The notes: generated from the letters alone by a model not told the origin. DNA of 12,323 bases from Candidatus Sumerlaeota bacterium (GCA_026398545.1 JAPLSR010000250.1:1-12323), one strand, 5' to 3'; shown: positions 1 through 7,143, counted from the first letter of the stretch. Program-made: numbers and translations.

Positions 1-1
1 G

Positions 2-1597
2 TTCTCCGCTTATGAAGACCTCTCTGCCGAAGCCAGGATTGGCGAGACGGCGGGTCAGGTTGCGTCAGGGTCGCACACGCATGATTTGCAAAGTCTTCCA
101 GGTTCTGTGGTCGATGGGCAGATACCAGACGGCATCACCCGCGACAATGAATTCACAGATGCAATAACAACTCACACTTCAATCGCCGCGGCGCATCATG
201 CGTGGCCCCTGACTGACGCCGAAGTTCCGGACAACATCACAATCAGTTCGGAAGGCGCGGTGGACGGCGCCGCTGTCAAGAGCGGTGTGATTAACCAGAA
301 TTACATCGACCCGGAAATTGCGCGGGATTCTGAGTTGCGCAAAACATACGACGCCATTGTGGCGCCCTCCGGCGGAGATTATACCTACCTCTATGATGCG
401 CTCCATGCCGGGAAAAAAAGCATCTTTGTCCGCAACGGGATTTACACTGTCAATGTAACTCTCAACCTTACTTCGGATAATATCACCATTGTGGGCGAGA
501 GCCGCGACGGGGTCATATTAAATTGCAGCGCGGTTAACTGTTTCCATGCAGAGGGTGATACTGCCAACTACACGGCTGGAACTATAACCATTACCAATGG
601 CACTACCACCGTAACAGGAACGGGAACGACATGGCTTGCCAATGCCGTCGCAGGCGAATATATCATGCTGGGTTCCGACTGGTATCAGATTAAAGGAGTC
701 ACCTCGGATACCGACCTGGATGTGGCGCGGTATTATTGGGGGCAAGACATTACAAATGCCGCTTATAAAATCGCCGCAATGCTCTCCAACCTCCACATCG
801 AGAATATGACGATAACGAAAAAAACAGCCATTTATTTCAACTGGGTTCTTAATGCCACAGTCAGCAACTGCCGCCTGACCAATAATTCGACATCGGCGAT
901 GCATTTTCAGGAGTGCTACAACAATCGGATTTTGAACAATATCATTCAAAACTCAAACAATCAGGCAATCTACCTATATTATTGCGATCATTTCCAGATA
1001 ATTGGAAACATCGCAGAAGATGCCCACTGGAATGACGCCATTTATCTCAGTCATTGCAACTATAACACATTGCTTGACAACAGATGCTGTAATAACGCTA
1101 ACAACGGCATATATCTGATATCAAGCTCCTGGAATGTGATAAAGGCAAATGTTTGCAACAACAATTACGGCGCGGGCATTTATCTTAGCGTATCAACACA
1201 AAACACACTCAGCGAGAATATATGCATCGCCAATAACAACTATGGAATAGCCCTTTTTAGCAACTCCAATGGAAATACCATCAATGGAAATGTCTGCAAA
1301 TCATCCGCCACCGCGTCTGGAATAGTAATTGGCACAACAAGTAATTACAACACTCTCCAGGGGAATATCTGCTATGATAATCACCTGGAGGGAATCTTCC
1401 TGAGCGTGGGCAGCGAGTGCGTCGTTCTGGGCAATGTCTGCCGGGGAAATGCGGATTATGGAATCAAAATCGCCGTGAACAGCAACTACAACATCGTGGG
1501 GATGAATCAGCTTTCGGGCAACACAACAGCCCCTGGACTCAACAGTGGCACGGGAACTGTGATAGTCGCGGGTTCGAATTATCCTTCGTTCCCATAA
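2..1597 (+). CDS. Right-handed parallel beta-helix surface or phage-tail-like protein (5' end outside window)
   Basis: The frame is open from base 2, with 28 codons ahead of the first possible start (TTG at 86), so the gene probably begins upstream; 531 residues are visible. The first ~70 residues (GSHTHDLQSLPGSVVDGQIP and a TRDNEFTDAITTH stretch) resemble the His/Gly/Asp-rich stem of phage tail fibres. A pectate-lyase-like start follows (FVRNGIYTVNVTLN, NITIVGESRDGVIL), with a roughly 65-residue beta-rich insertion around bases 570-775 (GTITITNGTTTVTGTGTTW). From about 780 to 1530 there are nine or so NosD/PbH1-type coils of 22-24 residues on the pattern N-T-x-x-x-N-x-C-x-N-(5-6)-GIYL. Family knowledge: such folds bind or cleave polysaccharides or form tail spikes. 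No catalytic residues can be assigned and no anchor is visible at the C-terminus (SGTGTVIVAGSNYPSFP). The fold is fairly certain; surface display or carbohydrate binding is inferred. Confidence 0.85.
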   Translation, partial: FSAYEDLSAEARIGETAGQVASGSHTHDLQSLPGSVVDGQIPDGITRDNEFTDAITTHTSIAAAHHAWPLTDAEVPDNITISSEGAVDGAAVKSGVINQNYIDPEIARDSELRKTYDAIVAPSGGDYTYLYDALHAGKKSIFVRNGIYTVNVTLNLTSDNITIVGESRDGVILNCSAVNCFHAEGDTANYTAGTITITNGTTTVTGTGTTWLANAVAGEYIMLGSDWYQIKGVTSDTDLDVARYYWGQDITNAAYKIAAMLSNLHIENMTITKKTAIYFNWVLNATVSNCRLTNNSTSAMHFQECYNNRILNNIIQNSNNQAIYLYYCDHFQIIGNIAEDAHWNDAIYLSHCNYNTLLDNRCCNNANNGIYLISSSWNVIKANVCNNNYGAGIYLSVSTQNTLSENICIANNNYGIALFSNSNGNTINGNVCKSSATASGIVIGTTSNYNTLQGNICYDNHLEGIFLSVGSECVVLGNVCRGNADYGIKIAVNSNYNIVGMNQLSGNTTAPGLNSGTGTVIVAGSNYPSFP

Positions 1598-1611
1598 CGA
1601 ATCAAACAAGA

Positions 1612-1650
1612 ACAGAGAGTTTTAAAACTCTCTGTCTTATCTGTTGTTCT
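1612..1650 (+). terminator. Palindromic transcription terminator after the beta-helix gene
   Basis: A perfect 24-nt palindrome spans 1612-1635. Its arms are ACAGAGAG and CTCTCTGT around TTTTAAAA, and it begins 15 nt after the TAA stop. A T-rich but interrupted tract follows (CTTATCTGTTGTTCT). This looks like a factor-independent terminator, and it separates the beta-helix gene from the next plus-strand gene. The broken T-tract is the weak point. Confidence 0.65.
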
Positions 1651-1787
1651 ATGGTGCTAATTGGATTTTTCATCGGAAAGTTCAATTGCACACGCTATAT
1701 CCATCTCATCATCAAGTCCAATTCGTCTTGACGATTAGGTAAATAATCCTTTAGCCTTTCTCCATCTCTAAGTGAGAAGAGCCCAAT

Positions 1788-3008
1788 TTGCCAAAGTATA
1801 AACATCAATTTAATTTCTTTTTCTTCAAGTTTGCCATTTTGTTGCTCATACTGCCTCTGGTAAACGCCTTCGGGCAAGACCCTCAATCAAACAAAACACT
1901 CAGCCCTTCGCCAACCGCAAAATCTCCAATTTCCACCCCCACGCCAAAACCCAAAATTTCCGAGCGACCCGTCTCTTCATCCGGCGAGATTATCTCAGGA
2001 TATGATGGCGTGCTGTTCGGCATGGTTAAGGATGTGTTCATCAAGACAGAGGGTGCGGGCTGGGCTACGGCAACAGAGAACGTCCAACTCAAGGTCAAGG
2101 ATGCGGTGCGGACGGCGATGGGCAAGACAAAGATGAAATTGCGCGGTCGCGGAGAACTCCGCCTCCCTCCCAATTCAGAGATGATTCTTGTCGCCATGGA
2201 TGAGAGGGGGGAAAAGGTGACAATTGAACTGAAAGGGGGACGCATCTGGAATAATATCACGCCCGGAGGCGGCGTGGTCAATTACACGGTCAAGACGCCC
2301 GACCTCGTTGCGGGTGTGCGCGGGACGCTCTTCAAGGTGAGCCTTGATGAGGGTCCGCATTCACGCCTTGCTGTCTTTGATGGGAGTGTTTATGTCACAA
2401 GCGCCGCGGGGGGAGCGGAAACCATCATTCCCGCAAACCAGTCCATCACAACCGACCCCTCCGGTCGTCTCACCGCCCTCAAGCCTGTCCTTCCCAATGA
2501 GATAAATGAATGGACGGAGTGGGATGCATGGGCGCTGGACATCCACCAGAATATCTCTTCGCAGTTTTCAGTCGGCGGCGAGCAGATTGACGCAATGGCA
2601 AAGACAATCGCCGACGACCAGAAGAGATATGAGAAGATCATGAATGAAGCCAACCGCACCATCATTGTCAATAAAGAGGCGGAAAGGCTTGAAAGATTTA
2701 AAGAGGCATTTCTGAAATTCGCCCGCGACACCGGCGTCTTCCCCTCAAACGAGATGAATTTCACCGCCCTGATGGAAAACCCCGGTCTGCCGGGATGGAA
2801 AGGTCCCTATATAGAGGAAAAAACCCTGCCCCTTCTTGACCGCTGGGGTCAATCCCTGCGCTACACACTGAAAAAGAGCGCCCAGTCGGGTAACACCTTC
2901 GGCGAGATTCACAGCAATGGACCGGATAAGACCGACCAAAATGACCAGGTCGGCTCCGATGATATCCGCATCCTCATTTCCTATTATCAGCTCGGCTTGC
3001 CGCAATAG
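1788..3008 (+). CDS. Exported FecR-domain protein with a GspG-like (type II secretion pseudopilin) C-terminal domain
   Basis: 406 residues. The TTG at 1788 is the only plausible start: an in-frame TGA lies at 1773-1775, and the next ATG (residue 79) would lose the signal peptide. Residues 1-29 form a Sec signal peptide (FAILLLILPLVNAFG), followed by a Pro/Ser/Thr linker (38-60). Residues ~90-205 match the FecR domain: a VRTAMGKTKMKLRG strand, LPPNSEMIL, then VKTPDLVAGVRGTLFKV, the most typical FecR segment. Residues ~265-305 look helical. Residues ~305-395 match the C-terminal half of GspG major pseudopilins: GPYIEEKTLPLLDRWGQSLR, then IHSNGPDKTD and GSDDI, keeping the aspartates that bind calcium in GspG. 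The prepilin N-terminal helix is absent, so this is not a pilin. A periplasmic or outer-surface scaffold role is inferred. It converges on mutS2 with 14 bp between stops and no visible terminator. Confidence 0.85.
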   Translation: MPKYKHQFNFFFFKFAILLLILPLVNAFGQDPQSNKTLSPSPTAKSPISTPTPKPKISERPVSSSGEIISGYDGVLFGMVKDVFIKTEGAGWATATENVQLKVKDAVRTAMGKTKMKLRGRGELRLPPNSEMILVAMDERGEKVTIELKGGRIWNNITPGGGVVNYTVKTPDLVAGVRGTLFKVSLDEGPHSRLAVFDGSVYVTSAAGGAETIIPANQSITTDPSGRLTALKPVLPNEINEWTEWDAWALDIHQNISSQFSVGGEQIDAMAKTIADDQKRYEKIMNEANRTIIVNKEAERLERFKEAFLKFARDTGVFPSNEMNFTALMENPGLPGWKGPYIEEKTLPLLDRWGQSLRYTLKKSAQSGNTFGEIHSNGPDKTDQNDQVGSDDIRILISYYQLGLPQ

Positions 3009-3022
3009 ATTGTGTCAGGGAA

Positions 3023-5365
3023 TCAGAATTTGACAATGGTTACGCCCCCACCGCCCTCCTCAGGTGAGCCAAGGTGGTATTCCTTCACAGCGGGGTGATT
3101 GCGCAGATATTCATGCAGGGCGCGGCGGAGGGCGCCCGTCCCCACTCCGTGGAGGAGCCTCACATAAGGTGCGTCTGCGAGCAAGGCGTCATTCAGATGT
3201 TTTTCAACCGCGGTGAGCATATCATCCACCCTCATGCCGTGCAGGTTAAGTTCCAGATGGACATTTTCCTTTCTTGTATAGGAAATCCGGGGCGTCTTCT
3301 GGCGCGGGGCTGCATCCTCTTCAGGGATTCTCAGATGATACAAGGGGGTAGTGACCTCCATCTCCCTGACAGTGATGAGTGCGGTGCCTTTTCCCCTGTC
3401 AATCTTTTTTATCTCCCCACACTCGCCTAACTGTGGGAGATAAACCGTCTGACCGCTCTTAAATTCTGATGGGTCGATGGCGCGGAATTTTGTCTCCTGG
3501 AGTTTCCGCTGTTCCTTGTAGACCGTCTGGAGTTCCTTTGTGATTGCCTGCCGCGCGGTGGTTGCCTCTTTGCGTGTGGGCAGATTGGCGATTTGTTTTT
3601 CAATGAACTCGCGCGCCTCGCTGAGGATTTTTTCCTTCGCCTCAAGCATCTCCTCCGTGAGACGTTTTTCCTTCTCCTTCAGAAACTCCTGGAGCTCGCT
3701 GATGCGGTTACGCAGGACTTTTTGTTCCTCGACAAGCGTGGCAATCTCCCTTTTCTTCTCCCCGATTTCCTTTTCCTTTCTCTGGAGAGACTCCACAATA
3801 TGGGAAAGGTCTGCCTCTCCTCTTGGCAGGAGTTCCGAGGCGCGCTTCAGAATATCGCAGGGAAGTCCCTCCCGATGGGCGATGTGGAATGCCTCGCTCG
3901 CCCCGGGGATATCCATCATTAACTGAAAAGTTGGTTGGTGGGTTTTTTCATCAAGGCGAAATGACGCATTGCGCGCACCGGCAAATTCATGCGCCCATGC
4001 CTTGAGCGGCGAGAGGTGGGATGTGGCGATTATGAGCGCGGCGCAACGGGATAATTTTTCAAGGATTCCCACCGCAAGCGCCCCGCCCTCGATAGGGTCG
4101 GTGGCAGTCCCGAGTTCATCAAGCAGGATAAGACTTTTCTCATTCGCCTCGCGCAGGATGCGGGATATGTTGCGCACATGGGCGGAGAAGGTGCTGACGC
4201 CTTCGGTGACATCCTGTGCATCGCCAATATCTGCAAACCATCTGCAGAAAAGCGGCAGGGAGCTGTCCGGGTAAGCCGGTATTGCCAGTCCCGCCTGCGC
4301 CATCATTGAAAGGAGTCCGATGGTCTTCAGGGCGGTGGTCTTTCCTCCGGCGTTGGGACCGCTGACCACAAGGACATTATCCTTTTTCCCCAGACGAAGT
4401 GTAAGAGGGACGGATGAATTCTTATCCTTCATATAAAGGAGGGGATGGTGGGCGCGCAGAAGATTCAGGGAACCTCCTTCTGTCATCTCAGGTATGGAGA
4501 ACTGATACACATCGGCAAAACGCCCCCTTGCATGAAGGAAATCAAAATCACAGGCGAGGCGGGCATTCAGGCGCAGGGTCTCAAGATGGGAGCGGGCAGA
4601 CTCGGTCAGCTCCGCAAGGATGCGGTGAATCTCCACCTGAATCTTCAAGCGGATGGTGGCAAGGTCATTGGTGAGCTCCACGATTTCAAGCGGCTCTATA
4701 AAAAAGGTCTCGCCGCTGCCGGATATGTCATGGACAATGCCCCGCATCTGACGCTTGGCGCCGGCGCGCACAGGCAACACATAGCGCCCCCCCCGCAGGG
4801 TGTAATAATTATCCTGGAGGACATCCTGCGCTTCCCAAAAACGCATCTGGCGGTTAACCTCCTTCAGTATCCGCTCCTCGGCGGCGCGCTCCTGTTGATA
4901 AAGTTTCTTGAGTTCCGACGAGGCATCGGGTCGGATATTGCCCTCATCATCAATCGCCGCTCGGATTGACTTTGCAAGTTCAGGAATGGGCGTGAACCCG
5001 TTGAAGACATCATGGATGGCGGGGGCGCTTTCACGATAGCGTGAGACAAATTTCTTCAGTTCCCTGACGCTATCAAGGAATATGGCAAGGTCAAGGAGTT
5101 CCTGTCCTGAAAGAGAGACGCCGATGGTACCGAGTTTTTCCAGATGGTTGCGGAGGTCGCGAAGCCCTTCCACCGGCGCGCCATCCCCTTTTCCCATGAT
5201 AAAAAGCATCTGGCGGAGGAGTTCCTGTTCCGCATGAATGGCGGCAAGGGATGTCAAAGGCAGTAAGGTGCGGAAGCGCTCCCTGGCAGACTCTGTAAAG
5301 GCGTATTGCGCCCCTGCGATGAGAACCCTGTCAAATTCCAGAAGTGTCTCTGCGTTGCGTTCGAT
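3023..5365 (-). CDS. mutS2: MutS2 family ATPase/nuclease with C-terminal Smr domain
   Basis: MutS2 is a MutS-like DNA-binding ATPase without the mismatch-recognition domain. It is reported to act in suppression of homologous recombination and in rescue of collided ribosomes. Numbered from the TTG at 5257, the Walker A motif GPNAGGKTT is at ~300-308 and the Walker B/D-loop LILLDELGTATDP at ~375-388. A long coiled-coil clamp lies at ~470-580, followed by a KOW-like QTVYLPQLGECGEI segment. The Smr domain is at ~665-744, with LNLHGM and LHGVGTGALRR. The family-typical N-terminus (ETLLEFDRVL, then FTESARERFRTLLPL) is encoded upstream of 5257, out to ~5365, with no ATG, GTG or TTG in frame before a TGA at 5383-5381. 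I place the start at ATC 5365-5363, 8 nt after the Shine-Dalgarno GGAGGG (minus strand of 5374-5379). This gives 780 residues, a normal family length. A frameshift near the start is the alternative. The family call is nearly certain; the start is not. Confidence 0.93.
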   Translation of the reverse strand: MERNAETLLEFDRVLIAGAQYAFTESARERFRTLLPLTSLAAIHAEQELLRQMLFIMGKGDGAPVEGLRDLRNHLEKLGTIGVSLSGQELLDLAIFLDSVRELKKFVSRYRESAPAIHDVFNGFTPIPELAKSIRAAIDDEGNIRPDASSELKKLYQQERAAEERILKEVNRQMRFWEAQDVLQDNYYTLRGGRYVLPVRAGAKRQMRGIVHDISGSGETFFIEPLEIVELTNDLATIRLKIQVEIHRILAELTESARSHLETLRLNARLACDFDFLHARGRFADVYQFSIPEMTEGGSLNLLRAHHPLLYMKDKNSSVPLTLRLGKKDNVLVVSGPNAGGKTTALKTIGLLSMMAQAGLAIPAYPDSSLPLFCRWFADIGDAQDVTEGVSTFSAHVRNISRILREANEKSLILLDELGTATDPIEGGALAVGILEKLSRCAALIIATSHLSPLKAWAHEFAGARNASFRLDEKTHQPTFQLMMDIPGASEAFHIAHREGLPCDILKRASELLPRGEADLSHIVESLQRKEKEIGEKKREIATLVEEQKVLRNRISELQEFLKEKEKRLTEEMLEAKEKILSEAREFIEKQIANLPTRKEATTARQAITKELQTVYKEQRKLQETKFRAIDPSEFKSGQTVYLPQLGECGEIKKIDRGKGTALITVREMEVTTPLYHLRIPEEDAAPRQKTPRISYTRKENVHLELNLHGMRVDDMLTAVEKHLNDALLADAPYVRLLHGVGTGALRRALHEYLRNHPAVKEYHLGSPEEGGGGVTIVKF

Positions 5366-5373
5366 TGCAATAT

Positions 5374-5379
5374 CCCTCC
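5374..5379 (-). promoter_or_regulatory. Shine-Dalgarno GGAGGG of mutS2
   Basis: On the minus strand GGAGGG lies 8 nt before an ATC, 2 nt before an ATT (both in the MutS2 frame) and 3 nt before a TTG that is out of frame. It is the only strong ribosome-binding site near the MutS2 N-terminus, so it argues against the TTG at 5257 as the real start. Confidence 0.6.
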
Positions 5380-5465
5380 ATCAGCAAAACTCATCACGCA
5401 TGACAGACATAATGACTATGACTCCTCACACATCAAGGCAATAAAATAGTGTCTATGACCCCTGC

Positions 5466-5593
5466 TCACTTAGAAAAGAATGTTTCACACAGAGAACGCA
5501 GAGGTCGCAGAGAAGAAAATCAGCGTTCTCTGCGTGCTCGCTCCGTCGCCAGAGCTATGGAGCGTCGGCGACTGCGAGAAACTGTCTAAGTGA
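5466..5593. repeat. Small non-coding element bounded by 9-bp inverted repeats, with internal hairpins
   Basis: TCACTTAGA (5466-5474) is repeated inverted as TCTAAGTGA (5585-5593). Inside, CACAGAGAACGC at ~5485 pairs with GCGTTCTCTGCG at ~5523. A second internal inverted pair is GTCGCC with GGCGAC, within the stretch GCTCCGTCGCCAGAGC to GGAGCGTCGGCGAC at ~5541-5575. No open frame with gene-like content is present. The layout resembles a MITE or a composite of dispersed intergenic repeats. The CACAGAGAAC word recurs at about 8049. Confidence 0.5.
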
Positions 5594-5624
5594 TTTTGGT
5601 CTTGGAATAAAGTAAAAATGACTA

Positions 5625-5654
5625 TTGACACGCGGCGGGAACAATTCCTACTAT
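5625..5654 (+). promoter_or_regulatory. Sigma70-type promoter for the ftsB/divIC-like gene
   Basis: A perfect -35 TTGACA (5625-5630) and a -10 TACTAT (5649-5654) are separated by 18 nt. Transcription would start near 5661, about 65 nt before the gene. The 11-mer ACTATTGACAC spanning this -35 box recurs exactly at the -35 of the tRNA-fMet promoter (7683-7693). Confidence 0.7.
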
Positions 5655-5725
5655 TAAATTTGTTATTATACGAGTTGATGTTGTAATTTATCAGTCCGCT
5701 ACTGTTCCCGCTGGAGGCGATGGCC

Positions 5726-6052
5726 ATGAGAATTTTTAAGGTTCTTTTTCAGGGAAATCGTCTGCTCTGTTACCTGAGTCTTCTTCTCCTCGGAATCATC
5801 CTGATAATCTGGCTGAGCATCAACAGGCGCAATCTGAAGGAATGCATTGAGAGTTACAAAGTTCGGAACCGTGAACTTTCAAAGGTGAAAGTGCTCCAGA
5901 AAAGGTTGAACGACCTTGAGGAGGAGAAGCGGTTTCTTGAAAGCGGCAAGGAGGAAAATGAGATTGCCGTTCGTAATCGTTTCAGGATGGCGCATCCCGG
6001 AGAACACATAGTTCTTGTAGAGCGCGAAGATTCCACCCCTCCCCAGAAGTAA
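5726..6052 (+). CDS. FtsB/DivIC-like septum formation initiator protein
   Basis: 108 residues from the ATG at 5726, chosen because GGAGG (5713-5717) sits 8 nt before it. The ATG at 5720 would leave only 2 nt. A short basic N-terminus leads into one membrane segment (LLCYLSLLLLGIILIIWLSI), then a coiled coil rich in Lys/Glu/Leu (VRNRELSKVKVLQKRLNDLE). The end, VRNRFRMAHPGEHIVLVERE, matches the conserved tail of DivIC/FtsB (ARekLg..kpGEivv). Known role: a bitopic inner-membrane protein that pairs with FtsL and FtsQ/DivIB in the divisome and helps activate septal peptidoglycan synthesis. Unlike the common arrangement next to eno, it stands alone behind its own promoter. FtsL is a less likely reading because of the PGE motif. 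Confidence 0.82.
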   Translation: MRIFKVLFQGNRLLCYLSLLLLGIILIIWLSINRRNLKECIESYKVRNRELSKVKVLQKRLNDLEEEKRFLESGKEENEIAVRNRFRMAHPGEHIVLVEREDSTPPQK

Positions 6053-6299
6053 AGCCCAAGTCCGAGGGTGCATCTCATGCCGACAGCTTGTGAATAGTGA
6101 ACCTGAGGCGGTCTTATTGATTCTTGATAACAACAAGACAACATGAACGGATAAATCGACCGAATATTTGAAAGCAGCTCACTTATACAAAAATGATTCA
6201 AAGGCTAATCAGTATTATATAGATTCAAAACAGCTATGTTAAAGGTCTTATATAGATAAGTCTAATCATCGTTATATTGAGAGAAATGAGAGAATTTAC
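6053..6299. other. AT-rich non-coding spacer
   Basis: No credible gene is visible on either strand. The spacer holds a CCTGAGGCGG word (6102-6111) that matches the core of the hairpin repeat at 9351-9393, possibly a decayed copy. The last 100 bases are very AT-rich and contain several TATTAT/TTATAT boxes that could serve as -10 elements for the lipoprotein gene, but I see no matching -35. No clear terminator follows the ftsB-like gene. Confidence 0.5.
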
Positions 6300-6680
6300 A
6301 TGAGAGTGCTTCCGTACATTCTACTCCTTGTGTCGCTTTCCAGTTGTACGCCTTCCAAAGAGAAAAAGACCCCGAGTTCATTTACCCTCTCCGGTCAGCA
6401 ACGGATCGAGTACAAGGTCGGTAACAAGATCGCTTACTCCGGCATCGTGAGAGATAGCATGATAGGCCCCTACGTATACAACAGGGATGTACAACCAGCA
6501 GCTGTTCATCTTGACCATAAGTACAAACGACAATGGGACCGCAACATGATGGGAAAGCGTGTCACCGTGACAGGTGTTCTCCAGACACGCATGATAGGAT
6601 CCGACGATCCAAAAGCCCAGATACCGAGACAACATATATTCTACATGGATCAATACGACATCGTAATCCAGGGGAACTGA
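6300..6680 (+). CDS. Orphan lipoprotein of unknown function
   Basis: 126 residues. The N-terminus is a lipoprotein signal: MR, a hydrophobic core, then the lipobox LSSC with the acylated Cys at residue 16. It is followed by a charged linker (TPSKEKK), so the mature protein is probably membrane-anchored. The mature part has short beta-like segments (NKIAYSGIVRDSMIGPYVY, GKRVTVTGVLQ, YMDQYDIVIQ) suggestive of a small beta-barrel such as an OB-fold, but I recognise no family. A five-codon frame (ATG at ~6288) ends in a TGA that overlaps this ATG, which could allow translational coupling. No strong Shine-Dalgarno is seen. Base composition is lower in G+C than mutS2 or uvrB. Confidence 0.72.
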   Translation: MRVLPYILLLVSLSSCTPSKEKKTPSSFTLSGQQRIEYKVGNKIAYSGIVRDSMIGPYVYNRDVQPAAVHLDHKYKRQWDRNMMGKRVTVTGVLQTRMIGSDDPKAQIPRQHIFYMDQYDIVIQGN

Positions 6681-6794
6681 AACAACCAAAAACATAACCA
6701 ACTCATGTAATCTATTGTCGCTAACGCACCGAAAGTTCATGCACGTCATTGTGCTGAAATAGGATTTTGAAGACCTAGAAGATAATCCAAAGCA

Positions 6795-6923
6795 ATTCGT
6801 TTTTATCCTCATGCTAAGGAACGGATGGGAGAATGTGGTATTACTGAAGATGAAGTGAAGGTTATTGTAGAACAGGTCGAACAAATTACTGCCAAATTTA
6901 ACCGTAATGGGTTCAAACCATGA
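6795..6923 (+). pseudogene. Truncated DUF4258-like remnant, overlapping the DUF2283 gene
   Basis: The frame reads RFYPHAKERMGECGITEDEV, then KVIVEQVEQITAKFNRNG and a stop. This matches the first half of DUF4258 proteins (..yspHAkeRmaeRgIteeeVeeai). Complete members run about 70-90 residues and continue into a second beta-rich half that is missing here. A TAA at 6783-6785 blocks upstream extension, and the HAKERM part lacks a standard start codon. The first usable start is ATG 6825 with AAGGA 4 nt ahead, giving 32 residues. Its TGA (6921-6923) overlaps the ATG of the next gene, the usual arrangement for DUF4258/DUF2283 pairs. I read it as a decayed partner gene; a very short functional peptide cannot be excluded. 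Confidence 0.55.
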
Positions 6924-7138
6924 AGCTAAAATATTACCCTGATACGGATTCTCTCTATATTGACCTCTCTGGCAATACGAGTGTTGATAGTCAAGAGATA
7001 TCTGAAGGTGTCGTTCTCGATTACGATGACTCGGGGAATCTCGTTGGCATAGATATTGATAATGCCAGCAAGAAGGTTGACCTTCGAGAACTTCAAGTCA
7101 GCAGGATACCTTTTACAGTCCAAACTATTGCGGGCTAA
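6920..7138 (+). CDS. DUF2283 domain protein
   Basis: 72 residues covering a whole DUF2283 domain: MKLKYYPDTDSLYIDLSGN, then SQEISEGVVLDYDDSGNLVGIDIDNASKKVDL. The YYPDTDSLYI and GIDIDNAS signatures are clear. Biochemical function is unknown. The family is often encoded directly after a DUF4258 gene, and such pairs are suspected toxin-antitoxin-like modules. Here it starts inside the DUF4258 remnant with an ATGA overlap and is followed 5 nt later by the PGPGW gene, so the three probably share a transcript. The DUF2283 protein is intact while its partner is broken, which fits a retained putative antitoxin or a residual module. Confidence 0.85.
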   Translation: MKLKYYPDTDSLYIDLSGNTSVDSQEISEGVVLDYDDSGNLVGIDIDNASKKVDLRELQVSRIPFTVQTIAG

Positions 7139-7143
7139 CCTGC

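Noticed and set aside
1695..1886. Minus-strand 63-residue frame with protein-like composition (KDYLPNRQDELDLMMRWI)
   Set aside because: It overlaps the signal-peptide coding region of the FecR/GspG gene, starts at a TTG with no Shine-Dalgarno, and matches no family I recognise. A gene remnant cannot be fully excluded.
5466..5593. CRISPR-like repeats in the spacer near 5480-5545
   Set aside because: Only degenerate CACAGAG/CGCAGAG words in inverted orientation are present; there is no regular repeat-spacer spacing and no cas gene.
5485..5727. Minus-strand 80-residue frame upstream of the ftsB-like gene
   Set aside because: It translates the inverted-repeat element and the promoter region; the composition is Ser/Asn-rich noise with no family signal.
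6378..6884. 168-residue minus-strand frame opposite the lipoprotein
   Set aside because: It is a shadow of the lipoprotein gene and the DUF4258 remnant, which both have family or signal-peptide support on the plus strand.
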